Below are positions 17,439 through 26,601 of a stretch of 64,000 nucleotides of DNA, in pieces. Positions within the stretch are counted from its first letter, which is position 1; each line of letters begins with the position of its first letter. The stretch is from Brevibacterium sp. RIT 803 (GTDB taxonomy: Bacteria > Actinomycetota > Actinomycetes > Actinomycetales > Brevibacteriaceae): assembly GCF_016892625.1 (NCBI RefSeq), contig NZ_JAFEMW010000001.1, positions 1,488,001 through 1,552,000 of the forward strand, given 5' to 3'. The position numbers were made by a program, and so were the translations under genes. The notes below the pieces were generated by a model. The model searched no databases. It had not been told where the DNA came from and saw only the letters and a list, made by a program, of their open reading frames with translations.

Positions 17439-18646
17439 CGCATGAAGTCGAGGATCCGGTCGAGCGCCTCGGCGGTCTTGTCCGCACCGACAGCCAGCGA
17501 CAGCCGCACCGAGCGCGGCCCGTTGAGGGAGTCGAAGTCATCACCCGGAGCCAAGGCGACTCCGGTGGTCTCGAGGAGTGCCTGACACCAATCGGTTGCG
17601 GTGACGATGGCTGCGTTCGACCGCTGCAGGATCTCGTCGATGCGGGCATACATGTAGAACGCCCCGTCGGGCGGGGCCATATCGGAGAACCCGAGGTCAG
17701 CAGTGGCGTCGAGAACGTGCTTGCGGGCACGGGCGAAGGATTCGACCGCCGCCTCGCATTCGGCATAGGACTCTTCCGTGAAGGCCGCCACGGCCGCGTA
17801 CTGGGCGGGAACCGGGGCACACAGCGACAGATTTCCGGTCACGTTCTGCGCAGCGTGGGCGAGCTCTTCGGGCAGGATCGCCCAGCCGAGTCGCCACCCG
17901 GTCATCGCCCAGTACTTCGAAAACGAAGAGATGACGATGGCATCGGCATCATGGGCCAACGCGGTCTCACCACGCGTGCCGATGTAGCTGATGCCGTGAT
18001 AGATCTCGTCGGAGATCACCTGCACACCGTGCTCGGCGCACCAGGAGATGAGTTCGCCGAGGTGGTCGCCTGAGATCATCGTCCCCGTCGGATTCGCCGG
18101 CGAGGCGAGCATGAGTCCCCTGAGTGGGGCCTTCGCATGTGCCTGCTCGAGGAGTTCGACGGTCGGTTGGAAGCCATGGTCTCCACCACAGTCGAGTTCG
18201 ACGATCTCGCAGTTCAACGCGGCGAGGATGTTCTTGTATGCGCCGTAGCCCGGGCGGGCGAGCGCGACGCGGTCGCCCGCATCGAAGCAGGTCAGGAAGG
18301 CCGTCTGGAAAGCACCGGAGGAACCCGTGGTGATGGCGATGCGTTCCGTGGGCACCTCAACGCCGTACCAGTCGCGGTAGTGCCCGGCGATGGCTGTGCG
18401 CAGTTCGGGGATGCCGAAGATCGGGGAGTAGCCGAGGTTCGTGCCGTCGCTGACCACCTCGGCGGCTCTCCTGCGCACCGGCCCCGGTGCACCCTGGGTC
18501 GGTTCGCCCAGGCACATGGCGATGGTGTCCTGGCCCTGGCGCGACATCTCCTGGACCTTGGCCACGATATTCATGGCGGCGAAGGGCTGGACGAGTCCGG
18601 CCCGGTCAGAGACGCGGGGTGCGCTCGTTCGAGTGCTCGTTGTCAT
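17435..18646 (-). CDS. pyridoxal-phosphate aminotransferase, class I/II
   Basis: 403-residue fold type I aminotransferase. It shows the aspartate-aminotransferase-type features YSPIFGIPELRTAIAGHY, a glycine-rich TGSSGAFQT phosphate contact, SPANPTGT, SDEIYHGI, and the Schiff-base lysine in SSFSKYWAMTGWRLGW. The substrate is not evident. It begins 3 nt after the CMD-family gene with AGAGGAAA as ribosome site inside that gene's end, and is coupled to the EamA gene. Confidence 0.85.
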   Translation of the reverse strand: MTTSTRTSAPRVSDRAGLVQPFAAMNIVAKVQEMSRQGQDTIAMCLGEPTQGAPGPVRRRAAEVVSDGTNLGYSPIFGIPELRTAIAGHYRDWYGVEVPTERIAITTGSSGAFQTAFLTCFDAGDRVALARPGYGAYKNILAALNCEIVELDCGGDHGFQPTVELLEQAHAKAPLRGLMLASPANPTGTMISGDHLGELISWCAEHGVQVISDEIYHGISYIGTRGETALAHDADAIVISSFSKYWAMTGWRLGWAILPEELAHAAQNVTGNLSLCAPVPAQYAAVAAFTEESYAECEAAVESFARARKHVLDATADLGFSDMAPPDGAFYMYARIDEILQRSNAAIVTATDWCQALLETTGVALAPGDDFDSLNGPRSVRLSLAVGADKTAEALDRILDFMR

Positions 18647-18649
18647 TGG

Positions 18650-19231
18650 TCATTTCCTCTCGCGCGGGACGCGTCCCATGAGGTAGAACTCGGGGTTCGG
18701 CATCATTCCGCCCACGTGTGCCATGCGGTTGGACAGGCCGAAGAATCCGGTGATCGCACCGATGTCCCAGGCGTCCTCGTCGTCGAATCCGTGTTCGGCC
18801 AGGGCTGCGAAGTCAGCGTCGCTGATCGCCCAGGGCTCTGTGCAGACCGTCATCGCGAAGTCGAGCATCGCCATCTGACGGTCGGTGATGTCTGCCTGCC
18901 GGTAGTTGACGGCCACTTGGTCTGCGACCAGGGGCTTCTTCTCCATGATCCGCAGCACGGCTCCATGGGCGACGACGCAGTAGAGACAGTTGTTGACCGC
19001 CGAGGTGGCCGTGACGATCATCTCCCGGTCTCCTTTGCTCAGGTTCCCGGTCTCCTTCTCCATCAGAGCGTCATAGTAGGCGAAGAATGCGCGGAACTCA
19101 GCCGGCCGCCGGGCCAGGGAGAGGAACACGTTGGGCACGAAGCCCGTTTTCTCCGACACGGCCAAGATGGTTTCGCGGATATCGTCTTCGACATCGTCGA
19201 TGTCGGCGTAGGGGTATCGCATACTGCTCAT
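18650..19231 (-). CDS. carboxymuconolactone decarboxylase-family (AhpD-like) protein
   Basis: 193 residues resembling the peroxidase-related branch of the CMD family: ETGNLSKGDREMIVTATSAVN followed by NCLYCVVAHG, where CxxC and the following His form the AhpD-type redox site, and the later region PWAISDADFAAL with GFDDEDAWDIGAI. A peroxide or electron-transfer role is family inference. Two in-frame ATGs exist (19231 and 19222); TAGCAT lies seven bases before the second, so the protein may start at MRYPYAD. First gene of the CMD-aminotransferase-EamA unit. Confidence 0.8.
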   Translation of the reverse strand: MSSMRYPYADIDDVEDDIRETILAVSEKTGFVPNVFLSLARRPAEFRAFFAYYDALMEKETGNLSKGDREMIVTATSAVNNCLYCVVAHGAVLRIMEKKPLVADQVAVNYRQADITDRQMAMLDFAMTVCTEPWAISDADFAALAEHGFDDEDAWDIGAITGFFGLSNRMAHVGGMMPNPEFYLMGRVPRERK

Positions 19232-19348
19232 GCTAACCGTCGAGGCGGCTCCTGTGTGTCGCGGGTCACGGGCAGGGCTGGGATGCTGTTGTGCTGAAGG
19301 CTAGGGTGAGGAGCAGACCGTCAGCGACGACTAGAAGGAGTGTCAATC

Positions 19349-19645
19349 ATGAGCGACGAGAATACCGGTTCGACAGGTGAGGTCCAGCTCGACAACGGAG
19401 TCTTCCGCGTGACGAGGTGGACGATTCAGCCTGATGGGGTCATCCCGATGCACAAACATGAGTATGAGTACGTCGTCATTCCGATGGTCACCGATGCGAT
19501 GCACGTGCGGAACTCGGATGGAACGTCGCTCGTCGCGGACCTCGAAGCAGGAGTCAGCTACACACGCGCCGCAGGATCCGAACATGAGGTCTCGAATCCC
19601 AATGGGACCGACGACATCGTCTTCGTCGAGGTCGAACGCCTCTGA
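19349..19645 (+). CDS. small cupin-domain protein
   Basis: 98-residue single cupin: the first motif PDGVIPMHKHEYEYVVIPM supplies His-x-His and Glu metal ligands and the second motif is around AGSEHEVSNPNG. Function unknown; single-domain cupins of this size are often metal-dependent dioxygenase- or isomerase-like. AGAAGGAG lies eight bases before ATG 19349, which decides the start over the GTG at 19340. The stop codon falls in a 24-bp duplication. Confidence 0.75.
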   Translation: MSDENTGSTGEVQLDNGVFRVTRWTIQPDGVIPMHKHEYEYVVIPMVTDAMHVRNSDGTSLVADLEAGVSYTRAAGSEHEVSNPNGTDDIVFVEVERL

Positions 19646-19674
19646 CTCAGTGAGGTCGAACGCCTCTGACTCAG
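19628..19674. repeat. 24-bp tandem duplication at convergent gene ends
   Basis: The 23 bases beginning GAGGTCGAACGCC at 19628-19650 are repeated exactly at 19652-19674, separated by one base. The first copy holds the cupin stop codon and the second the stop of the minus-strand ligase gene, so the duplication inserted one extra unit precisely between the two coding ends. Confidence 0.85.
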
Positions 19675-21149
19675 ACTGGCACGTCCCAGGTATGGACGGG
19701 GTCGCCGGTGGCCTGGTTCGCCACATAGGCGTCCATCATCTGCTTGAGTCCTTCGCGGCGCTCCGGTGAGTCCGGCGCACTGTTCGGGGCCAAGCGCTCG
19801 AGCATCTTCAGCTGCCAGGTCGCACCGTTGGTCCGCTTCTCGGCCCGGCCTTCGATGATCGACATATATTCTTCGATGACGTCCTTGTCGATGCCCAATC
19901 GGCTCAGTCCCCTGCGCGCCTGCGGAATGAGAACATCGAGCACGAGGTCCGCGACATCGATGTGGCCGATCTTCGGCCAGGTCACGCGCGCATGGATGCC
20001 GTCCTTGGCGCAGGCGAAGAAGTTCTCCTCCGCCTCGCTGAAGGACATCCGCGACCACACAGGGCGGTTCTCTCCGACGAGGAATTCGGCCAGACCGTAG
20101 TAGAAAGCGGCATCGGCGACCATGTCGACGGGTGTCGGGCCGGCTGGGAGCAGTCGGTTCTCCACCCGGATGTGAGCTCCGGAGTCCGAGGAGTCGTAGA
20201 TGGGTCGGTTCCAGCGCCACACGGTGCCGTTGTGCAGGTTGAGTTCGTAGAGCTTCGGAGCATCGGCCGAGCTGAACTCGACGAAGTCCTTGATCTCGGG
20301 CAGCAACGGTGGGAAGTAGCGGACGTTCTCTTCGAAGAGGTCGAAGACGCTGGTGATCCAGCGCTCCCCGAACCAGACTCGGGGCCGAACTCCCTGATTG
20401 ACGAGCTCCGGGGTGCGCGTATCGATGGACTGGGTGAACACCGGGATCCGGGATTCGTGCCAGAGTTTGCGACCGACGAACAGCGGGGAGTTCGCACTCA
20501 TCGCGACCTGGGCTGCTGCGATCGCCTGGGAGGCGTTCCACGCCTCGGCGAACTTGTTGGGTGCGACCTGCAGGTGCAGCTGCATCGAGGTGCAGGATGC
20601 CTCCGGTGCGATATCGGAGAATTCGTGCTTGTACGTCTCCTCGCCGTCGAGTTCGATGCGGACGTACTCGCCCCGAGCGTCGACGATCGAGTTGCTCAAC
20701 GCCTCGTAGCGATTCTCTTCGGTGATCCATGTCTCTTCGGTGAGGAACTGGGTGCTCAGGGTCGGCAGCGTCCCGATCGATGCGACCTTCAGCCCTTCCG
20801 CCTCGGCGGCCTTCTGGGCCTTGCCCAGCCGGTGCGCAACGCCCGCTTCCAGAGTCTTCAGTCCACGCCCGGCCACTTGCAGCACCGGGTGGTTGAGTTC
20901 GAGGTTGAACCCGCCGATCTCCGACTGGTACTCATCGTCGAGGCGCTCGAGGACCTTCGTGTTGTTCAGGCTCGGCTGATTGTCGGAGTCGATGAGATTG
21001 AGTTCGAGCTCCAGGCCGATCGTGCCCGCGGACTTGAACTCCGCATGGCGCAGATACGTGTCGAAGAGCTCGAGGTTCTCCGCAAGCTTCTCCCGATACA
21101 GCGTGCGTTCTTCCGGCGTGTACCGCTTGGAATTGACTGCCTCACCCAT
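19671..21149 (-). CDS. glutamate-cysteine ligase family protein
   Basis: 492 residues with ATP-dependent carboxylate-amine ligase features: the metal and ATP-binding start SAGTIGLELELNLID, FNLELNHPV, and a C-terminal region HNGTVWRWNRPIYDSS followed by HIRVENRLLPAGPTPVDMVA that is characteristic of the GCS2/YbdK-type and EgtA-like groups. It likely joins glutamate to cysteine or another amine. No glutathione synthetase or ergothioneine genes lie nearby, so the product is uncertain; many actinobacteria use mycothiol instead. The start at 21149 has no clear ribosome site. Confidence 0.78.
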   Translation of the reverse strand: MGEAVNSKRYTPEERTLYREKLAENLELFDTYLRHAEFKSAGTIGLELELNLIDSDNQPSLNNTKVLERLDDEYQSEIGGFNLELNHPVLQVAGRGLKTLEAGVAHRLGKAQKAAEAEGLKVASIGTLPTLSTQFLTEETWITEENRYEALSNSIVDARGEYVRIELDGEETYKHEFSDIAPEASCTSMQLHLQVAPNKFAEAWNASQAIAAAQVAMSANSPLFVGRKLWHESRIPVFTQSIDTRTPELVNQGVRPRVWFGERWITSVFDLFEENVRYFPPLLPEIKDFVEFSSADAPKLYELNLHNGTVWRWNRPIYDSSDSGAHIRVENRLLPAGPTPVDMVADAAFYYGLAEFLVGENRPVWSRMSFSEAEENFFACAKDGIHARVTWPKIGHIDVADLVLDVLIPQARRGLSRLGIDKDVIEEYMSIIEGRAEKRTNGATWQLKMLERLAPNSAPDSPERREGLKQMMDAYVANQATGDPVHTWDVPV

Positions 21150-21284
21150 GGGTCAAGCAAACCACAGACTGACACGTTTGCGCGTGTGTGAAGTCCGACT
21201 TTTCACGGCCCGGAGAAGTCTGAGTCTCGTCGCATCATGCGGACGCCGCAACCGCCCTTGCAGGCCACATCGTAGAATCGGCGC

Positions 21285-22457
21285 ATGACCACCTCACTGT
21301 CCTCAGATCTCCAGTCCGCTGACCTCGTATCGAAGGCCGCCGACCGCCTCCCCCTCATCCTCGATGACATCAGACGCGTCATCACGAAGGAGACACCGTC
21401 ACACGACAAGGATGCCGTGGCCGCCGGTGCCCAAGACTTCGTCGAACTGCTGCGCGAACGCCTCGGGGCCACCGCCGAGGTCATCACCGTCGATGACACC
21501 GCCCATGTGCGCCTGCGCTTCGGTTCGGGCCCGGCCCGCGTCGTCCTTCTCAACCATCAGGACACGGTGTGGCCGCACGGAACCTTGGACCGCAAGCCCT
21601 TCTCCACCGATGAGGGGATTCTGCGCGGGCCGGGCAGCTTCGACATGCTCACCGGGGCGATCATGAGCATCCACGCGAGCGCGATTCTGCGCGAGCACCT
21701 CGGCGAGGAGGCACTTGAGGGACTGTCGATTCTGGTCACCGGCGATGAGGAGATCGGGTCGATCTCCTCATCCGATCTCATCCGCGCCGAGGCGGCTGAG
21801 GCGAAGGCCGTGTATGTGATGGAGGCGAGCGCCGGCGGTGCGCTCAAGCTCGAACGCAAGGGCACGAGCAACTACACTCTCGTGTTCACGGGCAAGGCCT
21901 CTCACGCCGGGCTCGAACCGGAGAAGGGGATCAACGCGGGCATGGCGCTGGCCCTGCACCTGCCCCTTGTCGCAGATCTTGCCGATGTTACAGCGGGCAC
22001 CTCTGTGGTCCCGACCGTGATCAGTGCGGGCACCACCTCGAACACGGTTCCCGCCGAGGCGCGCGTTGATGTGGATGTCCGTGCACGCACGGCAGCCGAA
22101 CTCGATCGAGTCGATGCAGCCATGCGTGAACTTGCCACCCGCCCGCAGCTGGAAGGCTCATCGATCGAGGTCATCGGCGGAATCAACCGTCCGCCGTTCG
22201 AACGTGAGCAGTCGGCTGAACTCTTCGATCGTGCCACTGCCCTGGCCGCTGAACTCGGCCTGCCCGCTCCGGAGGGCGTGTCCGTGGGCGGCGCTTCGGA
22301 CGGCAACTTCACTGCCGGTGACGGCATTGCGACACTTGACGGCCTGGGTGCCGTGGGCGATGGTGCGCATGCGGAGCACGAGCACGCGGTCATTGCTGAG
22401 ATCGCCCCGCGCACAGCCCTGCTCGCGGCCCTCATCGCCGATCAACTCCGATGCTGA
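21285..22457 (+). CDS. M20-family metallopeptidase (glutamate carboxypeptidase-like)
   Basis: 390 residues. Dinuclear zinc ligands are visible in family order: His and Asp in LNHQDTVWPHG, Asp in GSFDMLTG, Glu-Glu in VTGDEEIGS, and the last His in GDGAHAEHEH; the dimerisation domain begins around TGKASHAGLEPEKG. It resembles carboxypeptidase G2-type enzymes that release C-terminal glutamate or hydrolyse acyl-amino acids. TAGAAT is six bases before ATG with no ribosome site, a clear leaderless candidate. It converges on the FkbM gene with nine bases between stops. Confidence 0.83.
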   Translation: MTTSLSSDLQSADLVSKAADRLPLILDDIRRVITKETPSHDKDAVAAGAQDFVELLRERLGATAEVITVDDTAHVRLRFGSGPARVVLLNHQDTVWPHGTLDRKPFSTDEGILRGPGSFDMLTGAIMSIHASAILREHLGEEALEGLSILVTGDEEIGSISSSDLIRAEAAEAKAVYVMEASAGGALKLERKGTSNYTLVFTGKASHAGLEPEKGINAGMALALHLPLVADLADVTAGTSVVPTVISAGTTSNTVPAEARVDVDVRARTAAELDRVDAAMRELATRPQLEGSSIEVIGGINRPPFEREQSAELFDRATALAAELGLPAPEGVSVGGASDGNFTAGDGIATLDGLGAVGDGAHAEHEHAVIAEIAPRTALLAALIADQLRC

Positions 22458-22466
22458 CTCAGTCGG

Positions 22467-23411
22467 TCACCTGACCGGATAGCCCGCGACCCGCATGTCC
22501 TCCGGGTTCTTCGTGCTGAAGAGCCAGTCGCGGAGATGCGGGTCCGGGACGATTTCGTCTTGAGCGCTGAGGTGATCGTCGCCGACGAGGTAGTAGTGGT
22601 AATCGAAGCGGTCGAGGATGCGCATCAGCTGCTCGGGCTGCGCCCGGTCGTCGAGGACCTCGCACAGGATGTCCGGCTGCAGTGTGCCCAACAGTTCCCG
22701 GCCGTTGTCGAGCACGTCGTTCTCTGCACCTTCCACATCGATCTTCACGGTCACCTGCGGACGGCCGGGCGGCAGATCCGGGAGGAGCTCGTCGAGCGAG
22801 GTGAAGCGCACCTGCGCACCGGAGTCGAAGTCCATGCCGGCCCCATAGAACGACGGCAATGCCGATCCTCCGTCCCCGGTGGGCACCTGCATCGTGGTGC
22901 CGGGCTTGCCGACGCCCGTCGGATGAACAGTCACCCGATCGCCGAGGTGGTTGCGCGCCACGTTCTTCTCCAAGCCGGCGACGACGGCGGGGATGATCTC
23001 GAACGAGTGGGCGACCGCAGTCTGATTCGCGGCCAGCACCGCCATCGTGAAGACCCCTGTGTAGGCGCCGATGTCGAGGAACACGTCAGCGTCACGGGAG
23101 AGTTCGACCATGAGGTCGAGCGCGAAGGCGTCCTCTGCCTCCGTCCGGCGGCCCTTGCCCCAGTAGAATTCCTTGGCGATCTCGCAGCGGAACGGATCGA
23201 CGAGGTAGAAGCCTGCGCCTCCGGCACGCCCACGGACCTCGGTGAGTCCGATCGGTGCGGGCAGCCTGCCGACCTTGATGCCGTTGATGTGGGGCGCCAC
23301 CGTCCTCAGCATCGGGTGGAGGTACGGCTGCGCAAGCGCAGCCTTGACTGGCAGTTTGAGTCCGAACCACTTCTGCTTCCGGCCTTTGAGCGACCGCAGG
23401 TAGTCGTTCAC
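22467..23411 (-). CDS. FkbM-family methyltransferase
   Basis: 314 residues. The SAM-binding motif VFLDIGAYTGVFTMAVLA, SFEIIPA as motif II and KIDVEGAENDVL, the FkbM hallmark, are all present. Such enzymes O-methylate sugars or polyketides; no glycan or secondary-metabolite genes surround it. I set the start at GTG 23411 because AAGGGAGAG lies four bases before it; longer open frame reaches 23642 but has no ribosome site and a Cys-rich non-conserved translation. Confidence 0.82.
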   Translation of the reverse strand: MNDYLRSLKGRKQKWFGLKLPVKAALAQPYLHPMLRTVAPHINGIKVGRLPAPIGLTEVRGRAGGAGFYLVDPFRCEIAKEFYWGKGRRTEAEDAFALDLMVELSRDADVFLDIGAYTGVFTMAVLAANQTAVAHSFEIIPAVVAGLEKNVARNHLGDRVTVHPTGVGKPGTTMQVPTGDGGSALPSFYGAGMDFDSGAQVRFTSLDELLPDLPPGRPQVTVKIDVEGAENDVLDNGRELLGTLQPDILCEVLDDRAQPEQLMRILDRFDYHYYLVGDDHLSAQDEIVPDPHLRDWLFSTKNPEDMRVAGYPVR

Positions 23412-23731
23412 GTAGCTCTCCCTTAAGTTGAGCGCGATCTTTGACTCACAGTACCAATGTCGGGCACACACGCTCCAGCAGCAGACCGGCGCGTGAGACG
23501 GGTGGTGCGAGCCGCTGGTGACCACAAGGATTCCTGTTGGATCATTCCGAGGGAGACTCATGTCGGCTTCGCCGCCGGAACCCACCATTCTGACCCATCG
23601 AAACCGGTGGTTCAGCGCTTCGGATGTCCACCTGTGTCCCATACTCCAATGCCCGCCGAGGTGGTCCTGCGAGTGGTTATAGGCTGGGTCATAGGATCAT
23701 CAGCCCCGAACACAAAGAAGGTGCATGGCGC
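23412..23731. promoter_or_regulatory. divergent intergenic region, no gene seen
   Basis: About 320 bases between the FkbM gene and the racemase/OSBS gene. The only feature I can point to is TAGGAT at 23692-23697, a plausible -10 for the rightward gene. No convincing ORF or structure otherwise. Confidence 0.35.
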
Positions 23732-24856
23732 ATGAAACTCAAGTCGATCACTCTCCACCAGGTGTCCATTCCCCTCGTCACCCCCTTCGAGACCTCGTTC
23801 ATGCGGGAGACGGAGAAGGACTGCTACCTCGTCGAGGCCACCTTCGACACCCCGAAGGGTGAGATCACGGGCTGGGGCGAGTCGGTGGCGATGATCTCCC
23901 CGCTCTACTCTTCTGAGTACGTGGCTTCGGGCATCGATGTGACGAAGCGGTGGCTGGCTCCGATCCTCTTCGACGTCGACGATCTGACTGCGGAGACCGT
24001 GTCCTGGCATCTGCGTCACGTGATCGGTCACCCGATGGCGAAGTCGGCGCTGGAGATGGCGGTCATCGAGGCCCAGCTCAAGCTCAATGACCAGTCCTTC
24101 AAGACCTACCTGGGCGGCGTCGTCGATTCCGTCCCCTCCGGAGTCTCCGTGGGCATCCAGGATTCTGTCGAAGAGACGGTCAGGGTCATCGGCGGGTATC
24201 TGGACGAGGGATATGCCCGCATCAAACTCAAGATCAAGCCGGGTAAGGACATTGCCCCGATCGCAGCGGTGCGCAGGGCCTTCGGCGATGACTTCGGCTT
24301 CCAGGTCGATGCCAACGCCGCCTACACCCTCGTCGATGCCTCCCACCTGCGCAGGCTCGACGAGTACGGCCTCCTCCTCATCGAACAGCCTTTGGGAGAG
24401 GCCGACATCCGCCAGCACGGCGAGCTCGCAAAGCTGATGGAGACTCCGATGTGTCTGGACGAGTCGATCGACTCCGCTGAAGCCGCCGCCGATGCGATCT
24501 CCATGGGTGCGGCAGCCGTCATCAACATCAAGCCAGGGCGAGTGGGCGGCTTCATCGAGGCGAAGAAGATCCATGATCTCTGCGCCGCACATGGTGTAGC
24601 AGTCTGGCACGGCGGAATGGTCGAGACCGGATTGGGCCGTGCGGCCAATGCCGCACTGGCATCGCTGCCCGGCTTCACTTTGCCCGGAGACATCTCCGGC
24701 TCGAATCGCTTCTTCCACGAGGACATCACCGAAGAGATCGTCATGTACGACGGCAAGGTCGACGTGCCCACAGGCGTCGGCTACGGCGTGTCGATCGACC
24801 CCGCGAGGCTCGAGAAGTTCCGCACCGATTCGCTGCAGATCCTGCCGCAGAGCTGA
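23732..24856 (+). CDS. enolase-superfamily N-acylamino acid racemase / o-succinylbenzoate synthase
   Basis: 374 residues of the muconate-lactonising-enzyme subgroup: KxK acid-base lysines in ARIKLKIKPG, metal ligands Asp in FQVDANAAY, Glu in LLIEQPL and Asp in CLDESI, the second-face lysine in VINIKPGRVGG, and the specificity end WHGGMVETGLGRAANAAL with GDIS as in NSAR/OSBS enzymes. It either makes o-succinylbenzoate for menaquinone or racemises N-acylated amino acids. No menaquinone genes lie near, and the adjacent M20 peptidase could remove acyl groups, so a racemase role is a possibility. ATG 23732 begins the conserved fold. Confidence 0.82.
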   Translation: MKLKSITLHQVSIPLVTPFETSFMRETEKDCYLVEATFDTPKGEITGWGESVAMISPLYSSEYVASGIDVTKRWLAPILFDVDDLTAETVSWHLRHVIGHPMAKSALEMAVIEAQLKLNDQSFKTYLGGVVDSVPSGVSVGIQDSVEETVRVIGGYLDEGYARIKLKIKPGKDIAPIAAVRRAFGDDFGFQVDANAAYTLVDASHLRRLDEYGLLLIEQPLGEADIRQHGELAKLMETPMCLDESIDSAEAAADAISMGAAAVINIKPGRVGGFIEAKKIHDLCAAHGVAVWHGGMVETGLGRAANAALASLPGFTLPGDISGSNRFFHEDITEEIVMYDGKVDVPTGVGYGVSIDPARLEKFRTDSLQILPQS

Positions 24857-24881
24857 GCCGCGGCGGCTGACGGCCGGGCCA

Positions 24882-26513
24882 TCACTGCCCCAGCCCGACG
24901 ACTCCGATCATCACCGGAACCAGTACGACAATGAGAATCGCGCCCACGATGTCGAATGAGAATCCAGTTCTGATCATCTTCGTGATCGGAACGGCACCGG
25001 TGCCGTAGACGATCGCGTTCTGCGGAGTCGAGACCGGGAGCATGAAGCCGAAGGAGGCGGCGAAGGTGGCAGCCATGGCGGGGACGAAGGGATCAACGCC
25101 CGCCGCCTGGCACAACGGGATGACAATCGGGACGATGACTGCAGCCGCAGCGGTGTTCGACGTCGTCTCCGAGATCAGAATCGCCAAGACCACAGAGACG
25201 ATGGTGATCGCCAACAGGCTGGTGACGCCCATTCCATCCGCGAAACCGGTACCGATCGTTTCGGCCAAACCGGTGTCAGCCAGAAGCGAACCGAAGATGA
25301 TCCCGCAGCCGAAGAGGATGATGGTTCCCCAGTCGATTTTGGCTGCCTGGGTCCACGTCAAGGTAGGTTCGCGACGCTTCCAATCGACCGGAAGGACGAA
25401 CAGAAGAGAAGCTCCGATCACGGCGACGATGCCCTCGTCGAGTCGGGAATCGAGGAAATCGTAGATGGCCGAATCCGTGCCGGTGAACAATGCGGCGAAC
25501 GCAGGCAGCAGCCATAGCACAACTGTGACGCCGAAGGCGAACAATGTGTTCTTCTCTGCCCGGGAGACGGGGCCGAGTTCCGCCAGTTCTTTGCGCACGT
25601 ACTCTTCGACGCCTTCGATCTTGCGGATCTCCGGCTTGTTCAACAGCAGCAGCACGATCGCGAGGATGATGAACATCGCTACGCAGATGGGAAGGGCAAC
25701 AGCAATCCACTGACCGAAGGATATCTTCGTGCCGGTGGCCTCCTCGATCAGCCCACGCCCGATGAGGTTCGGCGGCGAACCGACAGGAGTGAGCAGTCCT
25801 CCGACGCTTGCGCCGTAGGCCAGCATCAGCAGCAGGGCGGCGCCGACCCGAAGTCGCAGCGGGTCGAAGTCCTGTTTGACGATTCCACGTTCCTGCATAA
25901 GCTCCGCGATGACAGCAAGGATTCCCAATGCGGTCGGCATCAGCATTGCCACCGTTGCCGTGTTCGAGACGAAGGCGGAAAGAATGCAGGTGATCAGCCC
26001 GAAGGCGATGATGACCCGGTAAACAGATCTGCCGACTCCAGGAAGCGAGAGGACCGTCAGTGCAAGTCGCTGAGCAATCCCGTGGTGCAGCATCGCCTGC
26101 GCCAAGATGAAGGCGCCGATGAAGGTGAAGATCGTCGATGACCCGAAGGGTCCGACAGCATCGGCAGCGGGAACGATTCCCAAGACGACGACTGCGCCGA
26201 CGCCGAGCAGTCCGCCTATCGGGATCGGCACCGGCTCCGTGATCCAGAGAACGATGACAGCCAGCAGGATCGCTGCCAGCATGTGCTGCTGATAAGTCAG
26301 GCCCATGGGTATGAGTGCGAATACGATAGCCACCAATGGCGCTAGCACGAACCCGGAGGTCATCCGCGCCCGCTCGAACTTCTCTTCCCGAGGGGAGAGC
26401 TTCTGCTCGCTCAGACTTCGGAAGGTCTTGCCTCCCAAGAGTGCTTCGCGAACATCTGTCTTCAGAATTGACGAGCCGCCTTTGCCACGTCCATGCGAAA
26501 TATTCACCGTCAT
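24882..26513 (-). CDS. DASS-family (SLC13) sodium:dicarboxylate symporter
   Basis: 543 residues with about twelve membrane spans after a 55-residue cytoplasmic N-terminus. Two SNT-type substrate/sodium loops are visible, SNTATVAMLMPTALG and SETTSNTAAAAVIVPIV, plus ASVGGLLTPVGSPPNLIGRG, the canonical GSPPN motif. Substrates of the family are succinate, malate, tartrate and similar acids. ATG 26513 follows AAAGGA. It is divergent from a LysR gene and close to a tartrate/D-malate dehydrogenase, so it probably imports that dicarboxylate. Confidence 0.86.
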   Translation of the reverse strand: MTVNISHGRGKGGSSILKTDVREALLGGKTFRSLSEQKLSPREEKFERARMTSGFVLAPLVAIVFALIPMGLTYQQHMLAAILLAVIVLWITEPVPIPIGGLLGVGAVVVLGIVPAADAVGPFGSSTIFTFIGAFILAQAMLHHGIAQRLALTVLSLPGVGRSVYRVIIAFGLITCILSAFVSNTATVAMLMPTALGILAVIAELMQERGIVKQDFDPLRLRVGAALLLMLAYGASVGGLLTPVGSPPNLIGRGLIEEATGTKISFGQWIAVALPICVAMFIILAIVLLLLNKPEIRKIEGVEEYVRKELAELGPVSRAEKNTLFAFGVTVVLWLLPAFAALFTGTDSAIYDFLDSRLDEGIVAVIGASLLFVLPVDWKRREPTLTWTQAAKIDWGTIILFGCGIIFGSLLADTGLAETIGTGFADGMGVTSLLAITIVSVVLAILISETTSNTAAAAVIVPIVIPLCQAAGVDPFVPAMAATFAASFGFMLPVSTPQNAIVYGTGAVPITKMIRTGFSFDIVGAILIVVLVPVMIGVVGLGQ

Positions 26514-26601
26514 TGGTCCTTTCATCGCTTTGGTCTCACCCTGGCGGACCGCGGCGAAATAGTCCAAGGCTCATTTCCAATGCAACCAATAGGATATGCC
26601 T

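Noticed and set aside
23412-23642. N-terminal extension of the FkbM methyltransferase
   Set aside because: No ribosome site at the longer start; GTG 23411 has AAGGGAGAG and starts the conserved region.
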